A model generated the notes under the pieces. It ran no database searches. It saw nothing but the letters and a program-made list of their open reading frames with translations, and was not told the DNA's origin. This document shows, piece by piece, positions 51,441 through 59,682 of a stretch of 64,000 bases of DNA. Every line of letters begins with the position of its first letter. Position 1 is the first letter of the stretch. The stretch is from JADJOM01 sp046327715 (GTDB taxonomy: Bacteria; Gemmatimonadota; Gemmatimonadetes; Gemmatimonadales; GWC2-71-9): the NCBI GenBank assembly GCA_046327715.1, contig JAXLXY010000011.1, positions 1 through 64,000 of the forward strand, in the 5' to 3' direction. The position numbers and the translations under genes were made by a program.

Positions 51441-52073
51441 GCGCCGCATCAGCCGCCACGCGATCTCGCGGCCCTGCCCCTGCGGGTAGGCCAGCGTGAT
51501 CCACAGCATCGCGAAGGGCTCGAGCAGGCGCGCCCGCGCCAGTGGCCCGGCATCGAGCATCGCGAAGCCCAGCTCTCGGCCCAGCTCCGCCACGGTGCCC
51601 TTGGCCTCCGGGTCGTCCCCGGCGTAGAGCATCGTCACCGCGCCCTCCGGGTAGTCGGGGGCCAGGAAGTTGTTGGCGCCGGTCGTGTTGAAGCACTTGA
51701 CCACCCGGGCCCCCGGCGCCGCGCGGGCGATCTCCTCCGCCCCCGACGTCCCGCCCGCCACCGCGAGCCCCGCCAGGTTGGGCAGCAGCGGGTTGGTGGT
51801 GTCGATGACCACCTTCCCGGCGAGCGGCAGCCCGCGCACCACCTCGAGCGTCGCGTCCCATGGCGTGGCCAGCACCACGACCGGCGCATCCGCCACTGCT
51901 TCCGCCGGCGGCAATGCCACCCCGGGGGCGGCGAACTTGCCGAGCAGCGCCTGCACCTTCGGGTCGGCGGGGTTCCGGACCCCGAGCCGCACCTGGTGGC
52001 CGCACCCCGACCAGCCGATCGCCAGGGTTCCGCCCACGCTGCCCGCACCGATGATCGCGATCTGCACCGTCAT
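51438..52073 (-). CDS. NAD(P)-binding F420-dependent-reductase-like oxidoreductase
   Basis: This 211-residue protein has the COG2085/NADP oxidoreductase fold: QIAIIGAGSVGGTLAIGWSGCGHQVRLGVR is the Rossmann dinucleotide site, VVVLATPWDA and KVVIDTTNP follow, and VVKCFNTTGANNF is the conserved motif of F420H2:NADP+ and related reductases. The start MTVQIAIIG begins at the first strand; the sequence upstream in frame is not protein-like. It is likely cytosolic and its hydride partner (F420 or other) cannot be told. A 9-bp tandem repeat adjoins its stop. Confidence 0.88.
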   Translation of the reverse strand: MTVQIAIIGAGSVGGTLAIGWSGCGHQVRLGVRNPADPKVQALLGKFAAPGVALPPAEAVADAPVVVLATPWDATLEVVRGLPLAGKVVIDTTNPLLPNLAGLAVAGGTSGAEEIARAAPGARVVKCFNTTGANNFLAPDYPEGAVTMLYAGDDPEAKGTVAELGRELGFAMLDAGPLARARLLEPFAMLWITLAYPQGQGREIAWRLMRR

Positions 52074-52152
52074 CCCCCCATGACCGATGGTCCCCTGTGC
52101 TCGCACGGAGCGTAGGGCACCCGTCCCCATTCCGGTAGGGTGGCACGACAAA

Positions 52153-52182
52153 GGGGGCGGCGCGGGAACCCGCGCCGCCCCC
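52153..52182 (-). terminator. Rho-independent terminator of the 304-residue lipoprotein gene
   Basis: A perfect 14-bp stem pairs 52153-52166 (GGGGGCGGCGCGGG) with 52169-52182, with a two-base AA loop. On the minus strand it is followed by TTTGT. It lies 27 bases past the lipoprotein stop. The stem is extremely GC-rich. Confidence 0.8.
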
Positions 52183-52208
52183 TCCCGCCCGGCCGGTCGC
52201 CTTGCCGC

Positions 52209-53123
52209 TTACACCGCGCCCGTCGTGCGGGTCACCAGGTACTGCCCGCACTGGGTGAAGAGGATGTTCACGTAGGTGGTCTCGCCCGCGCGGGTCACCA
52301 CCAGGTCGAGTTCGCCGGCCGTGAACCGCGGCGCCACCGTGCAGGCCGGATCATAGGCCAGCGGCGTCACGGTGCTGGTGGCCACGCTCCAGCTGCGATT
52401 GGCGGTGGCCCAGCTGCCCGTGCCCCCCACCACGAAACTGCCGGCCGGGAGCGGGGTGATGAGCGAGATCGAGCCCGGCGTGGTCGCCGTGAACGTCGCC
52501 ACCCAGTCCTTGGTGTGGGTCGTGGTCCGGCCACTCGGATGGGTCCACACCGAGGTGAAGGCGGTGATCGTGTGCCCCAGGGTGTCGGCGTTGCCGCCCC
52601 ACTCGCGGGTGCCGTTGTGCACGGCCATGAAGCTGCGCAGCGGGAACGCGGTGTTGATGCGCGCACGGGTGAAGTTGGTGAAGACGTGCCGGACGCCGAG
52701 GCTCGTCGCGTTGGGCAGCGGGTCGATGAAGTCGATCGTGCCGCCCAGGGAGTCGGTCACCGCCCCGGCCCCGCGGGTAAACACGCAGGCATCGTACGCG
52801 AATCGCACCGAGTCGGGCACCGCATCGCCGTCGCTGTTGGTCGGCGGGTTCGGGGTCACCGTCACGCACGTGGCCGGCGGCGCGCCCAGGATCGCGGCCG
52901 GCGACGGCGCCGACAGGGGCACGCCGTTCGACGCGTCATAGGTCGAGAGCTCGGCCAGTTCGTCGATGTCCGACGCCACGTCGGCGCCGATGTCGTTGGC
53001 CTGGACCTGCGTGAGGACGTTGCCACTGCTGCTGGAGGGGGAACTGCTGTCGGCGCAGGCGCCGAGGATCATGGCGAGCGTCGCCGCCAAGGCGAGCCGC
53101 CGCGGGAAACGGGTTCCAGTCAT
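52209..53123 (-). CDS. Exported lipoprotein, unrecognised
   Basis: This 304-residue protein has a clear signal and lipobox MILGAC (Cys23), then a serine-rich linker. The rest is beta-rich with many Thr/Ser and a few Cys: ATCVTVTPNPPTNSDGDAVPDSVRF, FTRGAGAVTDSLGG, PSGRTTTHTKDWVATFTATTPG and a C-terminal FTQCGQYLVTR. The NSDGDAVPD phrase is like a calcium-binding thrombospondin type-3 repeat. I know no family. It is expressed from its own promoter with GAAGGAG as Shine-Dalgarno, ends in a strong terminator, and may be controlled by the CRP-like site at 53203-53219. Confidence 0.82.
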   Translation of the reverse strand: MTGTRFPRRLALAATLAMILGACADSSSPSSSSGNVLTQVQANDIGADVASDIDELAELSTYDASNGVPLSAPSPAAILGAPPATCVTVTPNPPTNSDGDAVPDSVRFAYDACVFTRGAGAVTDSLGGTIDFIDPLPNATSLGVRHVFTNFTRARINTAFPLRSFMAVHNGTREWGGNADTLGHTITAFTSVWTHPSGRTTTHTKDWVATFTATTPGSISLITPLPAGSFVVGGTGSWATANRSWSVATSTVTPLAYDPACTVAPRFTAGELDLVVTRAGETTYVNILFTQCGQYLVTRTTGAV

Positions 53124-53202
53124 GGGACACTCCTTCAGGGGTCATCGGGATCGCGGCCATCCATCTGCCCGGGAGACGCGACCTCGCCGAAGGTGTTAAG
53201 TC

Positions 53203-53219
53203 GTGACGTGCGTCACACA
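53203..53219. promoter_or_regulatory. CRP/FNR-like palindrome before the lipoprotein gene
   Basis: On the minus strand the site reads TGTGACGCACGTCACG, close to TGTGA-N6-TCACA. Arms GTGACG/CGTCAC (53203-53216) are perfect. A -10-like TAACAC (53194-53199) lies four bases downstream, so the site overlaps the promoter spacer, as expected for a repressor or class II-type site. No CRP/FNR gene is in the window. Confidence 0.45.
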
Positions 53220-53250
53220 TCCCGATTCCCGTTTCCCGTTTCCCGCGTCA
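53211..53250. repeat. CCCGNTT heptamer array
   Basis: Successive heptamers CCCGATT, CCCGTTT, CCCGTTT and CCCG occur at 53221-53245 just before the end of the DUF2892 gene. This is the same unit as at 53528-53560 and 31558-31573. Confidence 0.6.
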
Positions 53251-53256
53251 CCCCCA

Positions 53257-53469
53257 TCAGCGTGCCGTGGGCCGGGGCTGGCACCCGAACAGCCCGAACC
53301 GCCCCAGGATCCGCTCCAGCGGGCAGAAGCCGGTCAGGCTCGACTGGATCAGGTTGAAACCCACGAAGGCCGTGAACAGCAGCCAGTAGGGATTCACCCA
53401 GTGCGCCAGCGCCAGCGACAGCAGGATGAACGCGCCGGCGATCCGCCGGATGACCATCTCGTTGCACAT
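53257..53469 (-). CDS. DUF2892 (YgaP transmembrane-domain-like) inner membrane protein
   Basis: This 70-residue protein matches DUF2892, the membrane part of YgaP-like rhodaneses. It has the conserved RRIAGAFILLSLALAHWVNPYWLLF helix, FVGFNLIQSSLTGFCPLERILGRFGL, and a final short basic tail. FCP in the second helix is the family hallmark. The rhodanese domain that YgaP carries is absent. It lies downstream of the RND/MFP/TolC cluster on the same strand (92-base gap with heptamer repeats), which may fit a metal- or sulfur-linked efflux locus. GAGAGG is the likely Shine-Dalgarno. Confidence 0.85.
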   Translation of the reverse strand: MCNEMVIRRIAGAFILLSLALAHWVNPYWLLFTAFVGFNLIQSSLTGFCPLERILGRFGLFGCQPRPTAR

Positions 53470-53525
53470 GCGACCCTCTCGGAATCAAGTTGGTGGGCCC
53501 CATACCCACCTCGCCATCCCTCATC

Positions 53526-53560
53526 TCTCTTCCCGCTTCCCGCTTCCCGCTTCCCGCAAC
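53526..53560. repeat. CTTCCCG heptamer array
   Basis: Four successive copies of TTCCCGC (53530-53557) lie immediately after the stop of the RND pump gene. On the minus strand these are GCGGGAA heptamers. The array matches those at 31.5 and 53.2 kb. Confidence 0.6.
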
Positions 53561-53561
53561 C

Positions 53562-56500
53562 CTAGGCCCCCACCTGCCGCCGCCGCAGCTCCCAGTAGAG
53601 CAGCGGCACCACCACCATCGTCAGCAGGGTGGCGACGATCGCGCCGCTCATCAACGCCACCGCCAGCCCCTGGAAGATCGGGTCGAGCACCATCACCAGC
53701 CCGCCCACCACCACCGCGGCGGCCGTCAGCGCGATGGGCCGGAACCGCACCGCGCCCGCCTCGATGACCGCCTCGCCCACCGGCACCCCGCGCCGCTCGG
53801 CCAGCTGGATGAAGTCCACCAGCAGGATCGAGTTGCGGACGATGATCCCCGCCAGCGCGATCATGCCGATCATGCTGGTGGCCGTGAAGAACGCCCCGGT
53901 GACCGCATGGCCCGGCAGGATGCCCACCAGGGTGAGCGGGATCGGGGCCATGATCACCAGCGGGATGGTGAACGACTCGAACCACCACACCACCAGCACG
54001 TAGATGAGCAGCAGCACCGCCGCGAAGGCCAGGCCGAGGTCGCGGAAGACCTCGATCGTGATCTGCCATTCGCCGTCCCACTTCATCGCGACTTCGTCCA
54101 GGCGATCGGGCTGCACCGCGTTGTAGCGGCGGATCGCGGCGCCATCCACCCGGATGGTGTCGAGGGCCTGGTTCATGGCCAGGATCGCGTAGACGGGGCT
54201 CTCGATGCTGCCCGCCACGTCACCGGTCACGTAGATCACCGGCCGCAGGTCGCGGCGGTGCCGGCTCCCCTCGCGCGGGGTGCTGTCCACCGTCACGAAC
54301 CGCCCCAGCGGCTGCGGGCCGGCCATCGTGGGCACCGGGAGCGCCAGCAGGGCCGCCACCGAGGACCGCCCCCCGAGCGGCAGCCGCGGCACGATGCTGA
54401 TGCCCTCCCGCGCCGTGGCGCTCGCCACCCGCCCCGCCGGCGCGCCCGCCTGCGCCAGGTAGACCGTCTGCACGATCTGCTCGACGCTGGCCCCCGCCTG
54501 CGCGGCGCGCGCCCGGTCTACCCGGAAGGCCAGCCGCGTCTGGGGCGCCTCGACCGTCCAGTCCACATCCACGACGCCCGGGGTCCGCTCGAACACCTCC
54601 TTGACCCGCGTGGCCGCGGCGAGCCGCGCCGAATCGCTCCCGGCATAGATCTCCGCCACGAGCGTGGAAAGCACCGGCGGTCCCGGCGGAATCTCGGCGA
54701 TCTTGGCGCTGGCCCCGTACCGCCGCGCGATCGAGTCCACCCCCGGCCGGACCGCCACCGCGATGGCGTGGCTCTGCCGCGACCGCTCCTCCTTGGGCAC
54801 CAGGTTCACCTGCACGTCGGCGACGGTGCTGCCCTGGCGCATGAAGTAGTGCCGCACCAGGCCGTTGAAGTTGAACGGGGCCGCGGTGCCGGCGTACACC
54901 TGGGTATGCCGCACCTCCGGCACGGTACGCAGGTACCCCGCCACCTCGGCCGCCGCCGCCGCGCTCGTCTCGAGGGTGGTTCCCTCGGGCAGGTCCAGGA
55001 TCACCTGGAACTCCGACTTGTTGTCGAAGGGCAGCATCTTCACCTGCACCACCTTGAGCGCCACCAGCCCCATCGAGGCGAACAGCAGCACTACGACGCC
55101 GGCATAGAAGCCGAGCCGCGTGCCCCGCCGCTCCATGAGCCGCCGCATCAGGCGGGGATAGCGGCCGTCCACCGGCCCGCTGGGCGGCTCGGCCGGAGCC
55201 GAGTCGTCGCCCCGCCTTGCCGCCGAGCCGCCGACATGCCCCCGCAGCAGCCGGAACCCCAGGTACGGCGTCACGATGAACGCCACCGCCAGGCTCGCGA
55301 GCATCGCCACGCTCGCGCCCACCGGGATCGGCCGCATGTAGGGCCCCATCAGCCCGCTCACGAACGCCATCGGCAGGATCGCCGCGATCACGGTGAAGGT
55401 GGCGAGGATGGTGGGATTGCCCACCTCGTCCACCCCCTCCACCGCCGCCTCGTCGGCCGGCTTGAGGCCGAGCTGCAGGTGGCGGTAGATGTTCTCCACC
55501 ACCACGATGGCGTCGTCCACCAGGATGCCGATGGAGAAGATCAGCGCGAACAGCGTGATCCGGTTGAGGGTGTAGCCCAGCGCGTAGTAGCTGAAGAGGG
55601 TGAGCGCCAGGGTCACCGGCACGGCCACCAGCACCACCACCGCCTCCCGCCACCCGAGGAACAGCCAGATGAGCGCCGTCACGGAGAGCGTGGCGATCAC
55701 CAGGTGCAGGATCAGCTCGCTGGCCTTCTCGCGCGCGGTCTCGCCGTAGTTGCGGGTCTCGGTGACGCTGACGTCCGCCGGCAGCAGCCGGGCCCGCGCC
55801 TGCTCCACCCGCTCCAGCACCTGGTGGGCCACCAGGGTGGCGTTGGCGCCCTTCCGCTTGGCGACACTGATGGTCACCGCACTCGCCGAGGCGCCCTGGC
55901 CGGCGGCGTGACTGACGTAGCTCTCCCGCTCGCCGAAGTCCTCCCGCACCGTGGCCACGTTGCGCAGGTAGACCGGCACCCCGCGCCGCCCGCTCACCAC
56001 GATGCCCCCCACCTCGGCGCCGCTCGCGAGGGGCGCGCCCACCTGCACCCGGTAGCTCCGGCCCGCGCTCTGCAGCTCGCCCGCGTCGAGCCGGGCATTG
56101 GCGCCCTGGAGCGCCAGGGCCACCTCGCCGGGCGTCACCCCGGCGGCGGCCAGGCGCGCCGCGTCGAGGTCCACCCGGACCTGGCGCGGCGCCCCGCCCA
56201 CCACCTGCGTGGCGGCCACGTCGGTGACCGTGCGGATCTCCTCCTCGAGCTGCACCGCCAGCTGCCGCAGGGCGTTCGAGCCCTCGCGCGCGGAGGAGAG
56301 CGTCAGCGTGAGGATCGGCACGTCGTCGATCGAGTGCGGCTTGACCAGCGGCGGCAGCGCCCCCGCGGGCATCCGGTCCATGTCGGCCACGAGGCGGGCG
56401 TGCACCCGGGTGATGCTGCGCTCCTGGTCCTCCCCGACCTTGAAGCGCACCGTCACCATCGTGTAGCCCTCGCCGGCCATGCTGTACACATGGTCCACGG

Positions 56501-56735
56501 CGGGAATCTCCCACATCCGCTGCTCGATCGGCCGGGTGAGGAGGTTCTCCACCTCCGCCGGGCCGGCACCCGGCAATGCCGCGATCACGTCGATCATCGG
56601 CACCGAGATCTGCGGCTCCTCCTCCCGCGGCGTCCCCACGATGGCGATCGCGCCGACGGCCAGCGACGCGATGATCAGCAACGGCGTCAGCTTGGAGTGG
56701 AGGAACCGCTGGGCGATGCGTCCGGCGAAGCCCAT
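53562..56735 (-). CDS. RND efflux pump inner-membrane subunit
   Basis: This 1057-residue protein is a full-length RND transporter: a first helix (TPLLIIASLAVGAIAIV), the family start PREEEPQISVPMIDVIAALPGAGPAEVENLLTRP, a large periplasmic porter domain, and the middle helices with GILVDDAIVVVENIYRHL (proton-relay Asp pair) and ATLSVTALIWLFLGWREAV. A second porter half and a last helical bundle (VALMSGAIVATLLTMVVVPLLYW) complete it. It pumps substrates from the inner membrane or periplasm through the TolC partner with proton import. Whether it is a drug-type (HAE) or metal-type (HME) pump is unclear, although the ArsR-type regulator favours metal or oxidant signals. The ATG lies one base after the MFP stop. 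Confidence 0.96.
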   Translation of the reverse strand: MGFAGRIAQRFLHSKLTPLLIIASLAVGAIAIVGTPREEEPQISVPMIDVIAALPGAGPAEVENLLTRPIEQRMWEIPAVDHVYSMAGEGYTMVTVRFKVGEDQERSITRVHARLVADMDRMPAGALPPLVKPHSIDDVPILTLTLSSAREGSNALRQLAVQLEEEIRTVTDVAATQVVGGAPRQVRVDLDAARLAAAGVTPGEVALALQGANARLDAGELQSAGRSYRVQVGAPLASGAEVGGIVVSGRRGVPVYLRNVATVREDFGERESYVSHAAGQGASASAVTISVAKRKGANATLVAHQVLERVEQARARLLPADVSVTETRNYGETAREKASELILHLVIATLSVTALIWLFLGWREAVVVLVAVPVTLALTLFSYYALGYTLNRITLFALIFSIGILVDDAIVVVENIYRHLQLGLKPADEAAVEGVDEVGNPTILATFTVIAAILPMAFVSGLMGPYMRPIPVGASVAMLASLAVAFIVTPYLGFRLLRGHVGGSAARRGDDSAPAEPPSGPVDGRYPRLMRRLMERRGTRLGFYAGVVVLLFASMGLVALKVVQVKMLPFDNKSEFQVILDLPEGTTLETSAAAAAEVAGYLRTVPEVRHTQVYAGTAAPFNFNGLVRHYFMRQGSTVADVQVNLVPKEERSRQSHAIAVAVRPGVDSIARRYGASAKIAEIPPGPPVLSTLVAEIYAGSDSARLAAATRVKEVFERTPGVVDVDWTVEAPQTRLAFRVDRARAAQAGASVEQIVQTVYLAQAGAPAGRVASATAREGISIVPRLPLGGRSSVAALLALPVPTMAGPQPLGRFVTVDSTPREGSRHRRDLRPVIYVTGDVAGSIESPVYAILAMNQALDTIRVDGAAIRRYNAVQPDRLDEVAMKWDGEWQITIEVFRDLGLAFAAVLLLIYVLVVWWFESFTIPLVIMAPIPLTLVGILPGHAVTGAFFTATSMIGMIALAGIIVRNSILLVDFIQLAERRGVPVGEAVIEAGAVRFRPIALTAAAVVVGGLVMVLDPIFQGLAVALMSGAIVATLLTMVVVPLLYWELRRRQVGA

Positions 56736-56736
56736 G

Positions 56737-57759
56737 TCAGTTACTCCCGGCCAGGATCACGTCACCCGCGGTGAGCCCCGAGAGCACCTCGACCAGGCCC
56801 GCCGCCGGGGTCTCGCCGCCGGGGCGCACCCAGCGCAACATGGGAGTGCCGCCCGACATCACCCGCACCCCGACGAGGTCGCCCTCGCGCACCAGCGCGC
56901 GCGCCGGCACGAGGATCGCCGTGCGGGTCCCGTCCGGCACCCGCAGCGTCGCGGCGCCTCCCGGGAGGAACGCGCCGTCGGGGTTCCGCACCAGCGCGTT
57001 CACGGTGTAGACCCCGCCCGCGGGCGCCGGCACCAGTCCCTCGAGCACCGCGGAGGCGGGCCGGCCCTCGATCATGGCCTCGAGCGCCTGCCCCGCCCGC
57101 AGGCCCCGCGCGACCCGCGCCGGCACGCTGACACTCACCCGCAGGCGGCTCGCGTCCTGCACCTCCACGAGCGGCGCCCCCGGCGCGGCGAACGCGCCCG
57201 GGTCCACGTGCCGCATGGTGACCACGCCGCCGAACGGCGCCACCACCGCGGCGTAGGAACCCACCGCGTCGAGTTCGCTGCGGGCCGCCCGCGCCGTCCG
57301 CAGCCCGGCCTCGGCCCGGGCGAGCCCCGTCTCCACCTGGTCCAGCTGGTAGCGGGTGGCCGCGCTGTCGGCGTACAGCGCGCGGAAGCGGCCGGCCTGG
57401 GTCTCCGCGTCGGCGTACATGGCTTCGGCCGCGGCGATGCCCGCCTCCACCTGAGCGCGCTTCGCCTCGACGTCGCGCGCGTCGATCCGGACCAGGACCT
57501 GGCCCCGGCGCACTTGGTCGCCCTCCTGCACCAGGACCGCGGTGACGCTGCCCATGAGTTTCGTGCTCAGGGTGGCGCGCTCCACCGGCTCCGCCACCCC
57601 GGTGGCGTCGAACCCGGCGGTGATCGTGGTGTCCCGGACGGTGAGCGTGGCGCCCGCCACGGTCCCCCCCGGGCTCACGGCCGGTTCGGCCTCGCCGGAC
57701 CCGCCGCAGGCCTGCGCCATCACCACCATCATCGGAACCAGCCAGTTCTGCGTCCGCAT
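56737..57759 (-). CDS. RND periplasmic adaptor (membrane fusion) lipoprotein
   Basis: This 340-residue protein is the adaptor of the RND pump. It has lipobox VMAQAC (Cys18), a barrel-sandwich half (AVLVQEGDQVRRGQVLVRIDA), an alpha-hairpin of coiled-coil heptads (VEAGIAAAEAMYADAETQAGRFRALYA to AEAGLRTARAARSEL), the second half YAAVVAPFGGVVTMRHVDPG, and a C-terminal beta domain (RTAILVPARALVREGDLVGV). It links the pump to the outer-membrane channel. A GGGAG Shine-Dalgarno lies before the ATG. Its stop is one base before the pump start. Confidence 0.95.
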   Translation of the reverse strand: MRTQNWLVPMMVVMAQACGGSGEAEPAVSPGGTVAGATLTVRDTTITAGFDATGVAEPVERATLSTKLMGSVTAVLVQEGDQVRRGQVLVRIDARDVEAKRAQVEAGIAAAEAMYADAETQAGRFRALYADSAATRYQLDQVETGLARAEAGLRTARAARSELDAVGSYAAVVAPFGGVVTMRHVDPGAFAAPGAPLVEVQDASRLRVSVSVPARVARGLRAGQALEAMIEGRPASAVLEGLVPAPAGGVYTVNALVRNPDGAFLPGGAATLRVPDGTRTAILVPARALVREGDLVGVRVMSGGTPMLRWVRPGGETPAAGLVEVLSGLTAGDVILAGSN

Positions 57760-57795
57760 GCGTATGCTCCCGGGCCAGCGGCCCGGCTCAAAGTG

Positions 57796-59163
57796 TCAGC
57801 GATCGAGCGCGACGAGCGCGCCGAGGTCGAGTCCCTGGGCCTGCCGCGCTTCAGCCGCCGCCACGATCAGGTCGTAGCGCGCCGCCGACAGCCCCAGGCG
57901 GGTGGCGGTCTCCATGGTGGCCGCGTCCAGGAGCTCGCTCACCGTGGCCAGCCCGCCGTCGTACTTCCGTCCCACGATCCGGTGCGCCTCCGCCGCCTGC
58001 GCCACCGACCGCTCCGCGATCGCCAGCCGCGCCAGCTTCACTGCCTGCCGATCGCGGGCCGTCGCGATCTCGAGGTCCGCCTGCGCCGTCGCCGCCTCGG
58101 CCATCGCCCGCGCCCCTGCCCGGCGGCCCGCCGCGCTGCGCCGCTCCGCCAGCTCCTGCGCGCCCGCGAACGGCGACCAGGAGAGCATCACGCCCAGCGT
58201 CCAGGCGCTCTTGCCGTTGAAGGGGGCGTCCGCGGAGTTCCAGTCCAGCCGGCCGAACCCGTTGAGGCGCGGCAGGTAGAGAGCCGCCGCCCGGCGGGCG
58301 TCGGCCTCCGCGGCGGCGCGACCCCGCTCCGCGGCCCGTACGTCAGCCCGGGCGGCCGCGCCGCCCTGCCCCTCCGCCGCCACGGCAGCCACCGCCCGCA
58401 CCACCTCCGCCGGCGGCAACGAGTCTGGCAGCGTCCACCCGGTGTCGCCCGGCTGGCCGAGGAGCGTGGCGAGGCCCTGGCGCGCCAGCCGCGCCCGGCT
58501 CTCGGCCTCGAGCAGCTGCGCGTCGACCTCGCCCGCCTTCACCGCGGCCAGCAGCGCGTCGGAGCGGGTGGCCATGCCCTGCCGCACCATCGCCTCCGCC
58601 TGCCGCACGTGCGCCGCGCCAGCGGCACTCGCCGCGCGCAGGGTCGTCACCTGCTCCGCGGCCAGGACCGCCCCGAAGTACGCCTGCACCACCTGCACCG
58701 CCGTGCCGCCCCGGGTCCACGCCTCGGCGGCGGCCGTCGCGTCGCGGGCCGCCCGCGCCGCCGTCCGTCCCAGCCACGCGTCGGCGTTGAACAGCGGCTG
58801 TTCCACCACGACCCCGGTCATCAGGTTGCCGATGGCGGCGGGATCATTGAGCGTGGCCGGGTTGAACGCGGCCGGGGTGACCGCCCGCTGCCGGAGCAGG
58901 AAGCCGAAGCTGTTGAGCGGGTCGGTGGTGCGGAGGTACGCAGCCTCCAGGCGGACCGACGGCAGGATGCCGCGATAGGGCGCCAGCGCGTCCCCGGCGC
59001 GGGCCTGGGTGGCCCCGGCGGCGATCCGGTTGGCGTAGCCGGCCGTGTCGGCGCGGGCGAGGGCCTCGCCCAGGGTGAGCGGCTGCTGGGCCGCCAGGGG
59101 CGCGGCGGCCAGCAGGGCGCCAAGGGCCAGGCGGAACGGTGCACGGCGGAACAGGAGCGGCAT
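57796..59163 (-). CDS. TolC-family outer-membrane efflux protein
   Basis: This 455-residue protein is the outer-membrane channel of the RND system. A signal peptide ends around LAAQQPLT, followed by LGEALARADTAGYANRIAAGATQARAG and long helical repeats with the TolC/OEP pattern (AARADVRAAERGRAAAEADARRAAALYLPRLNGFGRLDW). The start at 59163 gives a normal signal peptide. A 36-base gap separates it from the adaptor, so it is the first gene of the operon TolC-MFP-RND. The promoter lies in the AT-rich block at 59198-59221 shared with the divergent ArsR-type regulator. Confidence 0.95.
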   Translation of the reverse strand: MPLLFRRAPFRLALGALLAAAPLAAQQPLTLGEALARADTAGYANRIAAGATQARAGDALAPYRGILPSVRLEAAYLRTTDPLNSFGFLLRQRAVTPAAFNPATLNDPAAIGNLMTGVVVEQPLFNADAWLGRTAARAARDATAAAEAWTRGGTAVQVVQAYFGAVLAAEQVTTLRAASAAGAAHVRQAEAMVRQGMATRSDALLAAVKAGEVDAQLLEAESRARLARQGLATLLGQPGDTGWTLPDSLPPAEVVRAVAAVAAEGQGGAAARADVRAAERGRAAAEADARRAAALYLPRLNGFGRLDWNSADAPFNGKSAWTLGVMLSWSPFAGAQELAERRSAAGRRAGARAMAEAATAQADLEIATARDRQAVKLARLAIAERSVAQAAEAHRIVGRKYDGGLATVSELLDAATMETATRLGLSAARYDLIVAAAEARQAQGLDLGALVALDR

Positions 59164-59197
59164 GGCGGCGACCCGGGGCGTCAGCCCCTTGCGAAAG

Positions 59198-59221
59198 ACC
59201 ATATAACCATATAGTCATATA
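59198..59221. promoter_or_regulatory. AT-rich triple direct repeat: operator/promoter of the TolC-MFP-RND operon
   Basis: Three tandem 8-bp units, ACCATATA, ACCATATA and GTCATATA, stand out in GC-rich DNA 35-58 bases before the TolC start. On the minus strand the block contains TATATG hexamers able to serve as a -10. An inverted partial copy lies at 59295-59303, next to the ArsR-type gene. Confidence 0.6.
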
Positions 59222-59294
59222 TACAACACGTCAACCCCCGGCCCACGGCCGCGGACGGGGGCCGGTTGCCGGGCGGCCCGCTTTCACTACATCA

Positions 59295-59303
59295 TTATAT
59301 GGT
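59295..59303. promoter_or_regulatory. Inverted copy of the ArsR-type box at the regulator start
   Basis: TTATATGGT is the reverse complement of ACCATATAA, the unit repeated at 59198-59221. It overlaps the possible ATG at 59299 and lies 28 bases upstream of the alternative ATG at 59332. Confidence 0.5.
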
Positions 59304-59331
59304 CATCAACCGCGGGGACTGCCCCGATCCC

Positions 59332-59661
59332 ATGGCCGGCAAGGCACTGACCCAGGACCAGCTGCTCCACATCGCCGATCGCTTCAAGGCGCTGGCCGAG
59401 CCCTCGCGCCTGGAGATCCTCCAGGCGCTCAAGGCCGGCGAGCGGAACGTCTCGGAGATCCTCACCCTGACCGGCTTCGGCCAGGCCAATGTCTCCAAGC
59501 ACCTGCAGCTGCTGCACGCCGCCGGCTTCGTGGAGCGGCGCAAGGACGGCGTCAGCACCTACTACCGCCTGGCCGACAACGACGTGCTCCGGCTCTGCGA
59601 GCTGATGTGCGGCCGCCTGGAGAAGGAGGCGCACAGCCGGAAGAAGCTCTTCAACGGCTGA
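59332..59661 (+). CDS. ArsR-family transcriptional repressor
   Basis: This 109-residue winged-helix regulator is of the ArsR/SmtB type. It has LLHIADRFKALAEPSRLEILQALKAGERNVSEI, then the recognition helix in FGQANVSKHLQLLHAAGFVERRKDGVSTYYRL and a helical C-terminus (VLRLCELMCGRLEKEAHSR). Two cysteines (CELMC) could sense metal or oxidants; no canonical ELCVC arsenic site is present. Start choice: the ATG at 59332 places the TTATATGGT box upstream, whereas the ATG at 59299 would lie inside that box and add 11 residues. Divergence from the RND operon predicts that it represses both. Confidence 0.9.
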   Translation: MAGKALTQDQLLHIADRFKALAEPSRLEILQALKAGERNVSEILTLTGFGQANVSKHLQLLHAAGFVERRKDGVSTYYRLADNDVLRLCELMCGRLEKEAHSRKKLFNG

Positions 59662-59682
59662 GCGCCCCGCTCCCGGCCGGTC

